A stretch of 64,000 bases of DNA from Rattus norvegicus (taxonomy: Eukaryota; Chordata; Mammalia; Rodentia; Muridae). Where the stretch lies: contig NC_086028.1 in the NCBI RefSeq assembly GCF_036323735.1, forward strand, positions 43,754,501 to 43,818,500, read 5' to 3'. Within the stretch, counting starts at the first letter, position 1; each line of letters opens with the position of its first letter. Of this stretch, positions 47,116 through 58,859 are shown piece after piece. The notes below the pieces were generated by a model that did no database searches, was not told where the DNA came from, and was given only the letters and a program-made list of their open reading frames with translations. A program made the position numbers and the translations under genes.

Positions 47116-48659
47116 AAAAAATCAAGTCAACAGTAAAATTAAATGTATCATGTACTATGCAAATATTTATTGTATTTTAAAAGTGCATTTGAACCTTGTG
47201 AATATTAGAAGATGGTGGAATATAATTAAATAATAACTTTCATTTTAAAAACTGAGGTCAAAACAAGAAAGATGTGTTTCCACATCCCAAGAAAGAACCC
47301 TGTGGCTCTGCCAGGACCTGCTCCTTCATGGGAAACATTTGCTAGACTACCACACCTGTGTTCCCATGCAGGAACATTGAACTCCAGCTCTCATCCCTAA
47401 AACTGTGAGATGGTTACACTCTGCACAGCCTGGGTAACTTGGCTGCATACATTTTAAAATGCACATGTTTTTAAAGTGATAATCTAGAAATGATTCTAGC
47501 CTGGAATGAATCAAAATCAGAACATGAACCAACAGGAAAAGAATGCAGTGTGAGGAAGAAGGTGGTGCCAGTTAGACGTACCTGAACCAGCAGGGTGGGA
47601 TGACTTGTGTCTTCTCACCAATTCTCCCTCAGTTCTGCTCCACTTAAGTCTACGGTAGTTTCAGGGCTCCTTGGCAGCTGATGGAATGAGCTAGGAACCA
47701 AACTTCTGTTTCTCACCAACCTGAGCTTTTCTTGCACATAGCAGAGAACCATAGGCACTTTCCTCCTAATGTCTAGGGACATGGGGTTTGTGTCATATCC
47801 TCAGTTAACCCATTCAATAATTACTGTGGTCTATACAGCCCCTTTGTTGTAGATAAATCTCTCTAGAAAGTTTACAGGGAAACACACCTGCAAACCCTAA
47901 TTGCTTGACAGGTCACCCTGAGAGACATTTATTAGGTAGTTCAGCTATGTCTTCCTTGCTGACCTTTTAAATGAAATTATGATATTTGTGATCATTTTGT
48001 AACAACCATATAGAAAAGGAAAGTGATGTGCTCTGAGGAATGAATTCACTGGAGCCAGGGCATCTGATGTAGGAAGCCTACACTCCCATGGCCCCCAATC
48101 TCAACTCTATTTTAGGAACTATGTCTACACTATGAATTCGACAGTTGTTGCTTTCACCTTATATAAACAGACCTTCAGTCACCACTACAAACTTGAGTAG
48201 AAAGTAGATGTGAAATAAAACGACAGACCTTTTTTCCCATCCTGGCAAATGCTTAGAATGTCTCAATGGTCTGGCTTCCTGATGAAGATTGGGACTCACA
48301 TGTGTTCTATCTCAGTTCCTCAGGGAAAGCTAGTCTCTCATCCACATTCAACACACTGTGTATAGAACATGTGCTACATTAGAGCTTGTTTCTGCATTCT
48401 TCCATTTCAGAAAAGCATTTAAAATAGAGTTCAGAATTCATGCTTCAATTTTGATTGAATTACTAACAGTCACAATTGGACGTTTGAGAACTCTGGTTCT
48501 AATGTTCATGTGAGATACACACAGGTGCTCATAAGCAATAAACTGAAATGCACAGATAACCCAAAGCAACTTTATGATATTTTATGAGTTGAATAACCCA
48601 GGCGTTGGTAGGTTCCAGCCACCATAGTATTCATTTATACTTTGAATAGGAGAGCAATT

Positions 48660-48870
48660 CATATTTTTGTGTTTCTTTTATATCCAGCCACTTTGATGAA
48701 GTTGTTTAACAGCAGTAGGATTTCTCCAGGAAAATGTTGCGGATCACTCATGTATACCATCATAGCATCTATAAGTAGTGATACCTAGACTACTTCTTCC
48801 TTTCCAATTTGTATCCCCTTGATATCTTTTTGTTGTCTTCTTGCTCTAGCTAGTACATCAAGTAATATGT
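48660..48870 (-). mobile_element. Old L1 ORF2 fragment in spacer, unit 3
   Basis: Counterpart of 6375-6600. Confidence 0.6.
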
Positions 48871-48879
48871 AGAATACAG

Positions 48880-49110
48880 AGAATAGGTACGTCCTCCTGG
48901 GGGTAGAGAGTCTTCCTGAACCTGGATATCATGTTTTCTCAAGTACACAGTACCCTTGCAAGCACCAGTCCTCCTCCTGTCTCTCACAGCTAGGAGCAGG
49001 GTAGAGGTACTAGCAGGACACCAGGCTTGGTAAATGCGTGCTAAGACACTGGTGTCTGTCTTCATGATTGCCCTCACTTTGCTTAACCACATCACCAGTC
49101 TATAAATTTG
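48880..49110 (-). mobile_element. B4/RSINE-like SINE in spacer, unit 3
   Basis: Counterpart of 6600-6830. Confidence 0.42.
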
Positions 49111-49694
49111 TATAAATATTGTCATCTTTAGCATTACCAGGTCCCTCTGAAATCCCTAGGTCCTCCAGCATGGATTAAATGACTCTGCAGAATATACCTG
49201 ACTTTGTTTTCTTATTCTTATGATAAGATCCAAAACTATCTATAGGTTTTTTTCACATTCTAGACATATCTTCAGCATTGATTTCCTACCCAAATCCTGG
49301 TTAGCATTCACTGAAAATGAACATTCCTGTCATAGGCACTGTTGTAAAGTGTTGAATATTGCATTTACTGAGAACCTAGGACAGGTGTCCTATGAGGCTG
49401 AACCCACATAGCTTCCTCTGGATTCCAACACCAGTTGTCACTTAGTCCATGCACTGCTTCTTCTCATTTTCCACATGAGGAAGAATTACTGATGTTATCT
49501 CAGTGTGCAAGAACATTAATTCCTTTCTATCTTATTGCAAGCCCCTTCAATTAAATAACTTGGTTGTAACAGAGGTAGATGAATGGGCACTTAGAAATAG
49601 CCCAATTCATTCTCCATGGGATACAATGAAATATCAGCCCCAGAGACTCCGGGAAGATTGAGTCTACTTCAGTTATCAAGATGGTTTTCAGGGA

Positions 49695-51360
49695 TAGATG
49701 GAATATTGGAACATACCAAAGTCTGGGTTATTTGACCCCTTAAATATAATACAATTGCTTTGGGTTATCTATATATTTCAGTTCATTGCTTATGAGCAAC
49801 TGTCTGTATCTCACATGAACATTAGAACCAGAGTTCTCAAACTTTCAATTGTGACTGTTACTAATCCAAATAAAAGTTTTGAGCATTAATTCTGAACCCT
49901 ATTTTAAATGTGTTTTTAAAATGGAATGCAAACACCAGCTCTAATGAGTCACATGTTCTGTACACAGTGTGTTTAATTGTGGATGAGAGACTACTTTTCC
50001 CAGATGGAATGAGACAGATCCCCCATGAGTCCCAACCTTCATCATGTAGCCAGATCCTTGGAGAGATTCAAAGCATTTACCAAGATGAGAAAAATGACAG
50101 TGTTTTTATTTCAATGGTGCTTTCCAAGTTTTCAGGGCCGACTGAAGGTCTGTTTATATAAGGCAAAAACAATGACTTCCAAATTCATAATGTAGACATA
50201 GTTCCCAAAATATGGTTGAGTTTAGAGGTTGTGTAGACTTTTGACATCAGAAGAGTTGACTGCAGTGAAGTACTTTCTCAGAGCACATCACTTTCCTTTT
50301 CTATGTGTTTGGTGTAAAATGATCACAAATACCATAACTGAATTATAAAATCTTTGAGAAAAGCATAGGTGTACTATTTGATAACCCTGTCTCAGTGGGG
50401 GTGAACTGTAAGGAAGTCAGCCTTTGCAGGTCTGTTTCCCTGAAAACATCCTAGAGAGAAGACTTTCTGTAACAAAGAGTCTGTGTAGACCTCAGCTGAT
50501 TTAAAAATGAGTGTGTTATGCTAGGAATTGACACACAGCCCGTATCCCTAGACATCGAGAAGAAGGTGCCCATTGTTCTCTGCCATGTGTAAGGCTAAGG
50601 TGGGTGGGGACCAGAAGGTTGGTTCCCAGTAAATTCCTTCTTTTGACAAGGAGCCCTGCAGCCAGAGAAGCACTGATAGTGAAGTGAAGATAACTGAGTG
50701 ACAATTGGTGAGAAGACATAACTCGTCCCATGCTGCTGGTTCAGGTACGTCTAACTGGCATCACCTTTTACAGCACACTGTATCCTTTTCATGTTGGCTC
50801 ATTTTCTGAGTTTGATTCATTCCAGGCTAGAATCAATTCTATATATTGCTGTAAAAACATGTGCATTGAGAATGTGTGTAAGGCCAAGTTACCCAGGCTC
50901 TGCAGGCTATAACCATCTCACAGTTTTAAGAATGAGAGCTGAGGCTCTGACACTGGAGCACAGGTGTGGTAGTCTAGCAAATTTTCAGAAATTTTTAGAA
51001 ATTTTAGCTTCTTCCCCTGAAGGAACAGGAGCTGGCAGAGTCACAGGGTTTTTGTGGTATGGAAATACATCTGTCTTGTTTTGACCTTAGTTTTTTTAAA
51101 ACTAAAATTATTCTATAATGAGAGTTCATCATAGATATGCAGACGATTCTATTGCGTTTCTTAAAATATAATAAATATTCGTAGAGTATACAGTACATTT
51201 AATTCTACTGTTGACTCTCTTTGTTTTAAACTTTCCTAGTGAAAAAGTTACTATTTCTATGTTTCTAGTTGCATCATTTGTACAGGTCCTGGGTGCGTTG
51301 ATGAACTACTGTACATAGTTAAATTTTTCCATGGCAGAATGACTGACACATCTGTCTTCA
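49695..51360 (+). repeat. Inverted-repeat right arm, unit 3
   Basis: Counterpart of 7575-9230, leading towards receptor copy 3. It lacks the unit 2 retrocopy. Confidence 0.74.
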
Positions 51361-52640
51361 AATTCATATTAACATGCAGGTGAGTGGTGCACACCTGTGA
51401 GAAAAGGCAGTGCTGTAGTGGAGACATCCCCAAGCTGCTGCTCATTAGGTTGATAGTGGACTCCTTGCTGAGTCTGTAATGGTCAGGAAAAATGCTGCAT
51501 TACCTCATCTCTCTATATAAGATCTGGGATTGACTAGCAGTGAATAACAAATGGACAGAACTATGTGTGGCTGAATTCATGCTGCTGTCTTAGCAGTGAC
51601 CTCACAGGCAGTTAGATCTGCAGCAGCACCCTAGATCTGTGGGGCAAGACCCTGCAATGTACTTAGTATGATTATAAATATAGTTAAACACTGTTTCTCA
51701 GGTTTTTAATTCCTTTTGATTGTAATTTACTAATCATAGAGATTGAGTGTGCTGACTTGTTACATGGTAATCTTCAGGTAGCTAATTTATTCTCTGCTGA
51801 GTTCAAGTAATCCATGTAAAACTAGGAATATATTTCAGGGTTCCCCTGCCCTGCAGAAAGCCTCTGTTTGATCCACTATTTCATAGGGTGAGTGAGAGGG
51901 TGCACTATTGTAATCCTAATCACATGGAAGACAGAGGTAGGGCCATAACAGGAATGTAATTGTATGCTTGACTTCATCTTGTCGAAAACCAGGTACACAA
52001 AATTGGGTCAAAAGTTGTAAATGAGTTTTTTCAGACCTTCATCTGTTAAAGAGATAATTGTGATAGAATTTGTTAGGTAGGGCTTGGGGTGTGCCTGGTG
52101 CTCTGGGCTTCTCAAGGCACCCCAGCATACACAAGGGAAAGATCTACTTCTGAAACATGCTGTATGTACTATGACCTGAAGCTCAAGCAAAAAGCTTCTG
52201 GAGGGGAGGAGAGTTCAGGGTTCACTGCTGTTGCTGCTGTGGGCTGTGTTTTTTCTTAAGCGGTGGAGAAACCTGAATAGATAATTTTCACCACATTCAC
52301 CAAACCTCTGTCCTCATTTGTGAAGGGAAGTGAATGTCAAACTTGGTTTGTCTAGCCCCAGAGATTTAGGACACACAGAAGCTGAGGGGCTCAGTGTGAA
52401 TGACATTCTTGATCATCCAAGGTCAGAGCACACATGACATCATGTTACAGGACAATCATCTCAGCACTGGGGAATAAGAATCAAGAGGATTACAGGTTCA
52501 AGACAAGTGTAGGTAGCAAATCAAGATCCTATCCAGTCTGGGTCACAGAACAAAACCTTGTATCTGGTAAAAAGATTTCAAGCAGAATAATGGCAACAGC
52601 ACTTGGCTAGCATTTCTAATATTTATAGTTAGAGCTCCAG

Positions 52641-52641
<1 letters not shown>
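51360..52641. other. Upstream flank of receptor copy 3, distal part
   Basis: No gene. Homologous to 9230-10590. Confidence 0.5.

Positions 52642-52694
<53 letters not shown>
52642..52694. repeat. (CA)n microsatellite
   Basis: About 26 CA units, followed by a degenerate TATC-rich stretch to about 52765. Confidence 0.96.
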
Positions 52695-52698
<4 letters not shown>

Positions 52699-53076
52699 CA
52701 TTTATGTATCTATATCTATATATCTATATCTATCTATTTATGTATGCATATGTGTATATATATAACATATATAACAGATTCATTTTGTTCTTAGGATCAC
52801 AGACTCTAACGGAAATGTTGCCAAGTGATTATCAGAAACATGAAACTATCAGTCACCTAGGTATTAAGAGCTAACACAAATAATCCATGTAAATGAATAA
52901 AAATGAGTATATGATCATAATAATTTGTCCTTGGTGATTTCATGTGATGATGATCATCTTTGCCTTCCTCTTCCCTTCAACACAAATGAGCAAAGAAATT
53001 TGCTGAGTGTTTGAACATTACCTTATCAGGTTTCTCCACCTTTAGGACAAAACACAGTCTGCCTCAGCAGGAGAAG

Positions 53077-53078
<2 letters not shown>

Positions 53079-53117
<39 letters not shown>
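53079..53117. repeat. (CA)n microsatellite
   Basis: About 19 CA units. Counterpart of 11042-11080. Confidence 0.95.
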
Positions 53118-53119
<2 letters not shown>

Positions 53120-53229
53120 ACTCACACACGCATGCACGCATGCACATATGCACACATGCACGCACTTGCTTGAACGCTCACACACATTAACACATACACT
53201 CACATATTAATCATTTAATTTTTCATTTA

Positions 53230-55287
53230 CTCTAGATTTTTTTCAATTGTACATCATTCCAGGTCAAATGCTAATATATTATGATAACCATGGATGGCAG
53301 TATCTTTTCAAATATTTGAAAAAAGCTTCCCATTTTCTTATTGCCAATTTTAAAGCAGGTTTCTGAATGTGTTCATTTATTCATGTAATATACTTTTATA
53401 ATTTTTCACCTCTGATAACTCTTATCAGATCTTCTTCAACATTCCTTCCCACACACATTGGCCTTCCCACCCAACACAATGTACTTCCTGTTAAAAAGGA
53501 AAACCAAAACCAAACAAATGAACAAAGCAAAATCATTGAACAAGCAGAGTCCACCTTGTGTTGCCAAGCTACACCTAAGCAATGGCAGTTGACTTTGCTT
53601 TACATGACAGCTTGGTATAACACTAACGGTCTATTTCACATAGTGTGTGTATTTCAAGGTGAAGTTCTATCACAGTCATTCTATTTTTTCTCTTCCATAA
53701 AATACTATACTAGAATTTTCTAGGACACCCTCTTGACAGCACTTCTAGCATCCTTTGCCATGACTTTTTTTTCTGAACATTTATGAGTTTATAAGTCAAA
53801 GTTTGAAATTTGGAATCTTGAAATTGAGGTCCATTACTAACAGAAATATCTGCTTCCACAGAGTCTGTCTATGTGAGACCCTGGTTGTATAGTCTAGTTA
53901 ATGTGATTAGTATTAAATAGTTAAAGTCTTCATATTAAAATATAGCCTACATGTAAATTGGTGTGTATCAACAATATGAACTCTTTTAGGTTACTACAAA
54001 ATGGAAAAAAGTGTGTGATAAAATTCTTCTGCTTTAATAATTCTAACTTACGCCATTGACCTGTTTTATGTTTGTAAGGTCTTTTTCCTCACTTTTCAAT
54101 TCTCAAAACTGTAAAATACTTTGGTGTCATGGCAATACTTCATTACCTTTGTGTTTCGGGAATGATTACTGCCTGAGGTCAGAGAGTCAAGGTCAAATAC
54201 ATGCCAAGAAATAAAACTATTTTATGCCATTTCACCAGGTATCTAGAAACACTTGTCAAGGCATCAATCCCTTGCCAATATGGATAAGCCTAGCTTGGTG
54301 TCAGTACACAACAAAAAATTCACTTCTACAGATTTAATTTAAAAAATTTGAACAGCAATCAAAAACAAAAAAGCACTAAGTAAAATTCAACCATTTGATT
54401 TTATTTTACTTTGTGTTATTTTGTGTATATGGAAATTTGGTGGTATATACGTCTGTGCAACACTTGTGTATGTAGTATCCATGGAAACCAGTATTTGACT
54501 GGAATAGCAGGTACAGACAGTCATGAGCTGCCGTTTGTGCTAGGACTTAAACCAGGGCCCTCTAAGAATAATCAATGTTCTTAACTCCTAAGACTTCTTT
54601 TCAACTCAAACCAATTGATTTCTTACGTCATTGTATCTTTTTCCATGTTAATTTTATAGAATAAGTTAAACTCGTAAGGACTGCAAACATCTATGCAGAT
54701 ACTACTACGATTAAAATCATTAAAAATTATACTGTATTTGATCAACTCTGCTCTACTTACTTGAACATAAATATGAAAGAACCCAGAGTATGTTTTCCCT
54801 GCCAAAGACCTAGGCTATAATTTCTCAATGAAGAGAATCTACTGAGAATACAATTTTTGAAAACAAAGCAGATAAACTAATTTGCCACTTACATTTTAAT
54901 TTTGCTGTCTTGAAAAAATCTTGATTCCATTTCCATGTTTACAAAGACTATGAGAGGGAAGAGCTCGCACTTCAAAACTGAGAAATGACCAAAAGAAAAG
55001 AGAACCCCTGGTTTAGTGCACACACTATACATGGTCACATGGAAATGCAAAAGTATTCCATTAGAGTGTGTAACTATTACCTGTTGTGCAAAAGTAGAAT
55101 AAATATAAATAAATAAAAGGACTTTTTACAAAAGATGAAAGCATAAACCACAGGCTATGAGAGAGTGTCTTAGAGCTAGTCCAGATCTCTATCCCATGTA
55201 ATAAATGTCATTTTTCTCCTAAAGGACAGTCCTCATCAGATCATGCCATTTCCAGATTATACTTGCTTTGCTCATTCTGTCTAAACC
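53230..55287. other. Upstream flank of receptor copy 3
   Basis: Homologous to 12101-14135, without the L1 present in unit 1. No gene or recognisable repeat. Confidence 0.5.
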
Positions 55288-56208
55288 ATGGAGACAGGAA
55301 ACCACAGCTGTGGGACAGACTTTACCTTGGTTGGTCTTTTCCAGTATGGACACATGGACACCTTTCTCTTCATAGTCATTGCCGTCCTCTTTGCAGTGGC
55401 TCTCACAGGCAACCTCATGCTGGTCCATCTCATCAGGCTTGACCGAACACTCCACACCCCAATGTACTTCCTTCTCAGCCAGCTCTCCATCATCGACATG
55501 ATGTACATCTCCACCACGGTGCCCAAGATGGCAGCTAACTTCTTGTCAGACACCAAGACCATTTCCTTTCTGGGATGTGCAATCCAAACCTTTGTGTTTC
55601 TGACCCTGGGTGGGTCTGAAGCCCTCCTGCTGGGCTTCATGTCCTATGACAGGTACATAGCCATCTGCCGGCCCTTGCACTACCCTTTACTCATGAGCAG
55701 GAAGATCTGCTGCTGCATGGTTGCCAGTGCCTGGAGCAGCAGCGTTATCACTGCATCAAGGCACACAGTGTATGTATTTCAACTTCCGTTCTGTGGATCT
55801 AGGATTGTTAACCACTTTTTCTGTGAGGTTCCATCTCTCCTGCCACTGGTGTGTGAAGACACATCCCAATACGAGCATACACTGCTCATTAGTGGCTTTG
55901 TTTTTCTGCTGATACCCTTCCTGGCCATCCTAACTTCCTATGCTCGGGTGTTGGTTGTTGTATTCCAAATGGGTTCAGGGAAGGGACAGAGTAAAGCTGT
56001 ATCTACCTGTTCTTCCCACCTGACCGTAGCCAGCCTGTTCTATGTCACTGGTCTCTGCACCTACACCCAGCCACATTCCTTGCATTCTCCTGGGAGGGAC
56101 AAATTGGTGGCTGTCGTCTACTCTATCATCACTCCTGTTCTGAACCCATTCATCTACAGTCTGAGGAACAAGGAGGTCATGGGAGCCCTGAGGAGATATT
56201 TGGGATGA
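55288..56208 (+). CDS. Olfactory receptor (class II, family 2-like), copy 3
   Basis: Single-exon 306-residue odorant GPCR of the same subfamily as the two upstream copies, but the most diverged of the three. Substitutions concentrate in TM4 to extracellular loop 2 (around residues 143-162), TM5 (around 198-208) and TM6/loop 3 (around 252-264). In odorant receptors these regions contribute to the ligand pocket, so a different odorant range is plausible (inference). The DRY-type motif (MSYDRYIAIC), disulphide cysteines, CSSH motif and PVLNPFIY are intact, as is the N5-H6-S7 glycosylation site. The reading frame is complete and no damage is seen. A long reading frame antisense to residues 1-118 is a composition shadow also seen in the other copies. 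Confidence 0.95.
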   Translation: METGNHSCGTDFTLVGLFQYGHMDTFLFIVIAVLFAVALTGNLMLVHLIRLDRTLHTPMYFLLSQLSIIDMMYISTTVPKMAANFLSDTKTISFLGCAIQTFVFLTLGGSEALLLGFMSYDRYIAICRPLHYPLLMSRKICCCMVASAWSSSVITASRHTVYVFQLPFCGSRIVNHFFCEVPSLLPLVCEDTSQYEHTLLISGFVFLLIPFLAILTSYARVLVVVFQMGSGKGQSKAVSTCSSHLTVASLFYVTGLCTYTQPHSLHSPGRDKLVAVVYSIITPVLNPFIYSLRNKEVMGALRRYLG

Positions 56209-57465
56209 TAGATAGTTATATGTGACTTGGCGTTGCCCTAATCTAAAGGCTGGCTGTGACACTCTCTGGGATGTTTTTGGGACTGGTATTCTGGTGCAAG
56301 CTCATCAGCTTGTCTCACTGACTGATCAGGAGCATGAACCTTTGTTCACACAGTGTCACACTGAGTTGATGGATTGAATCTGAATGTTGGCTCCTCAGGA
56401 GATGGAAGGGCTTTGTCCCTGGACCTGGCATCTCTGGCTGCTTGTCTGGATGGGTTGGCTTTCACAGAGTCTTCTGCTCTGATGCCAGGAACCATGCTTC
56501 TCAGCCTGTGCGAGTCAGTCCAGGTGCCTGGTCTCCAATCTCCTACCTCTTGCTCTGTAACATCTTTCTTCCATTTATGACTACAGCTGTATCTGTGTAG
56601 ATATTTTACATAAATCTGGACTATTTCATTCGTTTTCCTTTGTAGGCACAACACTAATACAAGAATGTGGGTCTGTTTTTATAATGTGACATATTTCAAG
56701 GACAATTTTGAAAGAAATAGGGAGGGAGCCAACTTAATGTTTGCTTTGATGTTTGTGTGACTATTACCACCTGAAAAAGATTTCCAAGCTCTTGAAGGGG
56801 TTTGCAGCCCTATAGGAAAAACAGCAGTATCAACCACCCATAACCCTCAGAGCACCCAGGGACCTATCCACCAGCCAATGAGTACACATGGAGGGACCCA
56901 TGGCTCCACATGCGTATGCAGCACAGGATGGCATCAATAGGAGGCCCTTGGTCTTGTGAAGGTTCAATAAACCAGGGTATGGAAATGCCAGGGCAGTAGG
57001 GTTGGATGGATGGGTATGAAGTGAGCAACTTCAAAGAAGTTAGAGGAGGAGGATGATAGAATTAGGGGGATTACAGAGGGAAAACTTGGGAAGAGGATAA
57101 CATTTGAAATGTAAACACATAAAATATACAATAAAATATCTTCAAGCTCTTCTAAGCTGTTTAAAGTTGCATCACTGAGTCCCTTTATTAATACCATTCC
57201 CCCCAAATTTACTAATGACTTTGTAATAAACATCATCAATGGGCCTGCCTGTCTGTATGCACCCTGTCTCCATGAACACCTTCATCTTGATCTTCCCTGT
57301 TTATATTTATGTTGATCACCCATGCTAACTTATGATTAGGACATCAGGGAGACAGACCCAGAATGGTTCTGCTTTAGAAATCAATAGAAAATATCTGTAT
57401 TTTATCCATGGCCAATATACAATATAATCTGAGAACAATAATGTTATTTTAAGAAATTTTCTGAA
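56209..57465. other. 3' flank of receptor copy 3
   Basis: Homologous to 15051-16340. It ends at a deletion junction near 57465. Confidence 0.5.
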
Positions 57466-57502
57466 TATCTTTTTATTGAATATTTTTATTTACATTTCAA
57501 TC
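57466..57502 (-). mobile_element. L1 3'-terminus scrap
   Basis: About 37 bp (…tttttatttacatttcaa…) resembling the complement of the L1 3' end, exactly at the junction where unit 3 loses the B1, provirus-site and SINE block. Confidence 0.4.
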
Positions 57503-57590
57503 ACAGCTCACAACTGCCTATGACTTTCCTGGAAAGGAATTTGCACCCTCACATCAATGCAGATAAACTTAAAGTAAAAAAAAATAAATA
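57503..57590 (+). mobile_element. B3-type SINE, 3' part
   Basis: Matches the 3' part of 25310-25472, including the oligo(A) end. Confidence 0.55.
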
Positions 57591-57854
57591 AGAATTGCAA
57601 CCTCCACAAATAGCTGGCTTTTGCTAATTTTTTTGCCATAAATGTAATTCATAAACTCACTATAAACTGAGACTGAGTTTGCTAAATATCCTCAATAATG
57701 TCACCTCATGTGTCCCATGATAAGAACAGTTAGACAAAATACACAGAATGATTCTACTTTAGAAATCCATAGACAATTTCTGTATTGTGTTCATGATTAA
57801 TATACAATAAAGGCCAACAGCAATAATGTTACTTCAAGCAAATTTCCTATATAT

Positions 57855-57940
57855 ACTATCACAGAGCTTCCTCTGTGGAACAGAATAGCCTCAGACTATT
57901 TTGGGGAATAAAGTTGTATGCCAGCACGCACAGATTTTAA
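57855..57940 (-). mobile_element. B1 SINE fragment
   Basis: Unit 4 copy of 3195-3272. Confidence 0.45.
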
Positions 57941-58202
57941 AAAAACAATCAATTGTTTTGTTTTAATTTAAATTTACAGATGATTGTGAGCCACCATGAA
58001 GATACTGGGAATCAAACCTGGATCCTCTGGAGGAACAATCAGTGCTCTTAGGGTTGATCCAACTTTCTAGGGCCCCTACATTCTTAAAATAGTCCAACCA
58101 TTGTCATGTAGTCCAAGATCCAATAAAGGAAAACTTGTATTCACCTGTGTACCCCTGTAAATAACATGACAAGTAATTCTCAATTATAATTAAAATGTAT
58201 AC

Positions 58203-58378
58203 ATTGTGGGGCTAGAGTGGTGGTGTAGCAGTTAATAGCTCTTACAGGGGACTTGACTTCAAATTCCAGCACTTTGCTAAGTGAGCTCACAACTGTCTGT
58301 GGCTCCAACTCCAGGGTATTTGAGGCCTCTGGCCTCCAGGAGAAGTTATATGCATATATCCACATCTACACACACACT

Positions 58379-58420
<42 letters not shown>

Positions 58421-58425
58421 GATAT
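58203..58425 (+). mobile_element. B2/B3-type SINE with (TAA)n tail
   Basis: Unit 4 copy of 3541-3755. The tail has expanded into about 13 TAA units (58378-58419). Confidence 0.65.
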
Positions 58426-58437
58426 GAAATATTTTAG

Positions 58438-58471
58438 ACCAACCAAGGTAAAGTCTGTCTCCATGTCTTAG
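58438..58471 (-). pseudogene. Last trace of the receptor fragment, unit 4
   Basis: About 34 bp matching the 5' coding start of the inverted receptor fragment. A deletion has joined SINE-flanking sequence (…ATTTTAG) directly to receptor codons, removing the L1 remnant and the rest of the fragment. A further short deletion removes part of the first codons. Confidence 0.6.
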
Positions 58472-58859
58472 ATGGAACCATCAAAGTAGATACAATGTGG
58501 AAAGGGCTTGGTCTGGTGAGGACTGTCCTTGAGATTACATTTCTGGATTAGCTATAGGGCACTCTCTTCTATCCTTGTTTTAGACTTTCATCTATTGAAA
58601 AACAGTTCTTTTACTTATTTTTATTTATTTTATTTTGTCAAAATGGGTAAGAGCTGCACATTCTAATGTAAGACTTTTCTGTTTCAGAGGGTGCATGGAA
58701 AGTGCATGCATAAAACCATGGGATCCCCTTCTCTATCCGCTGCAGTTTTCCTGGCTATTTCCCCTGTTTGATGTCTACAAGCTCTTCTGGATCAAGGTCT
58801 TCATAATACAACTCCCTGAGCTCTTTCTAAGGGATTCATGTCACAATCACCTTATTTTA

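Larger units (their letters stand above)
40075..48637 (-). repeat. Inverted-repeat left arm, unit 3 (split by L1)
   Basis: Counterpart of 4650-6345. The arm is interrupted at about 40271/47116 by the large L1 insertion; the homologous sequence resumes immediately afterwards. Confidence 0.72.
39236..57720 (+). repeat. Tandem duplication unit 3
   Basis: Third unit, containing receptor copy 3. It starts abruptly part-way through the block seen at about 26350 in unit 2, so its left end is truncated. It is enlarged by the L1 insertion at 40272-47115 and has lost most of the block that follows the receptor in units 1 and 2 (junction near 57465). Confidence 0.72.
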
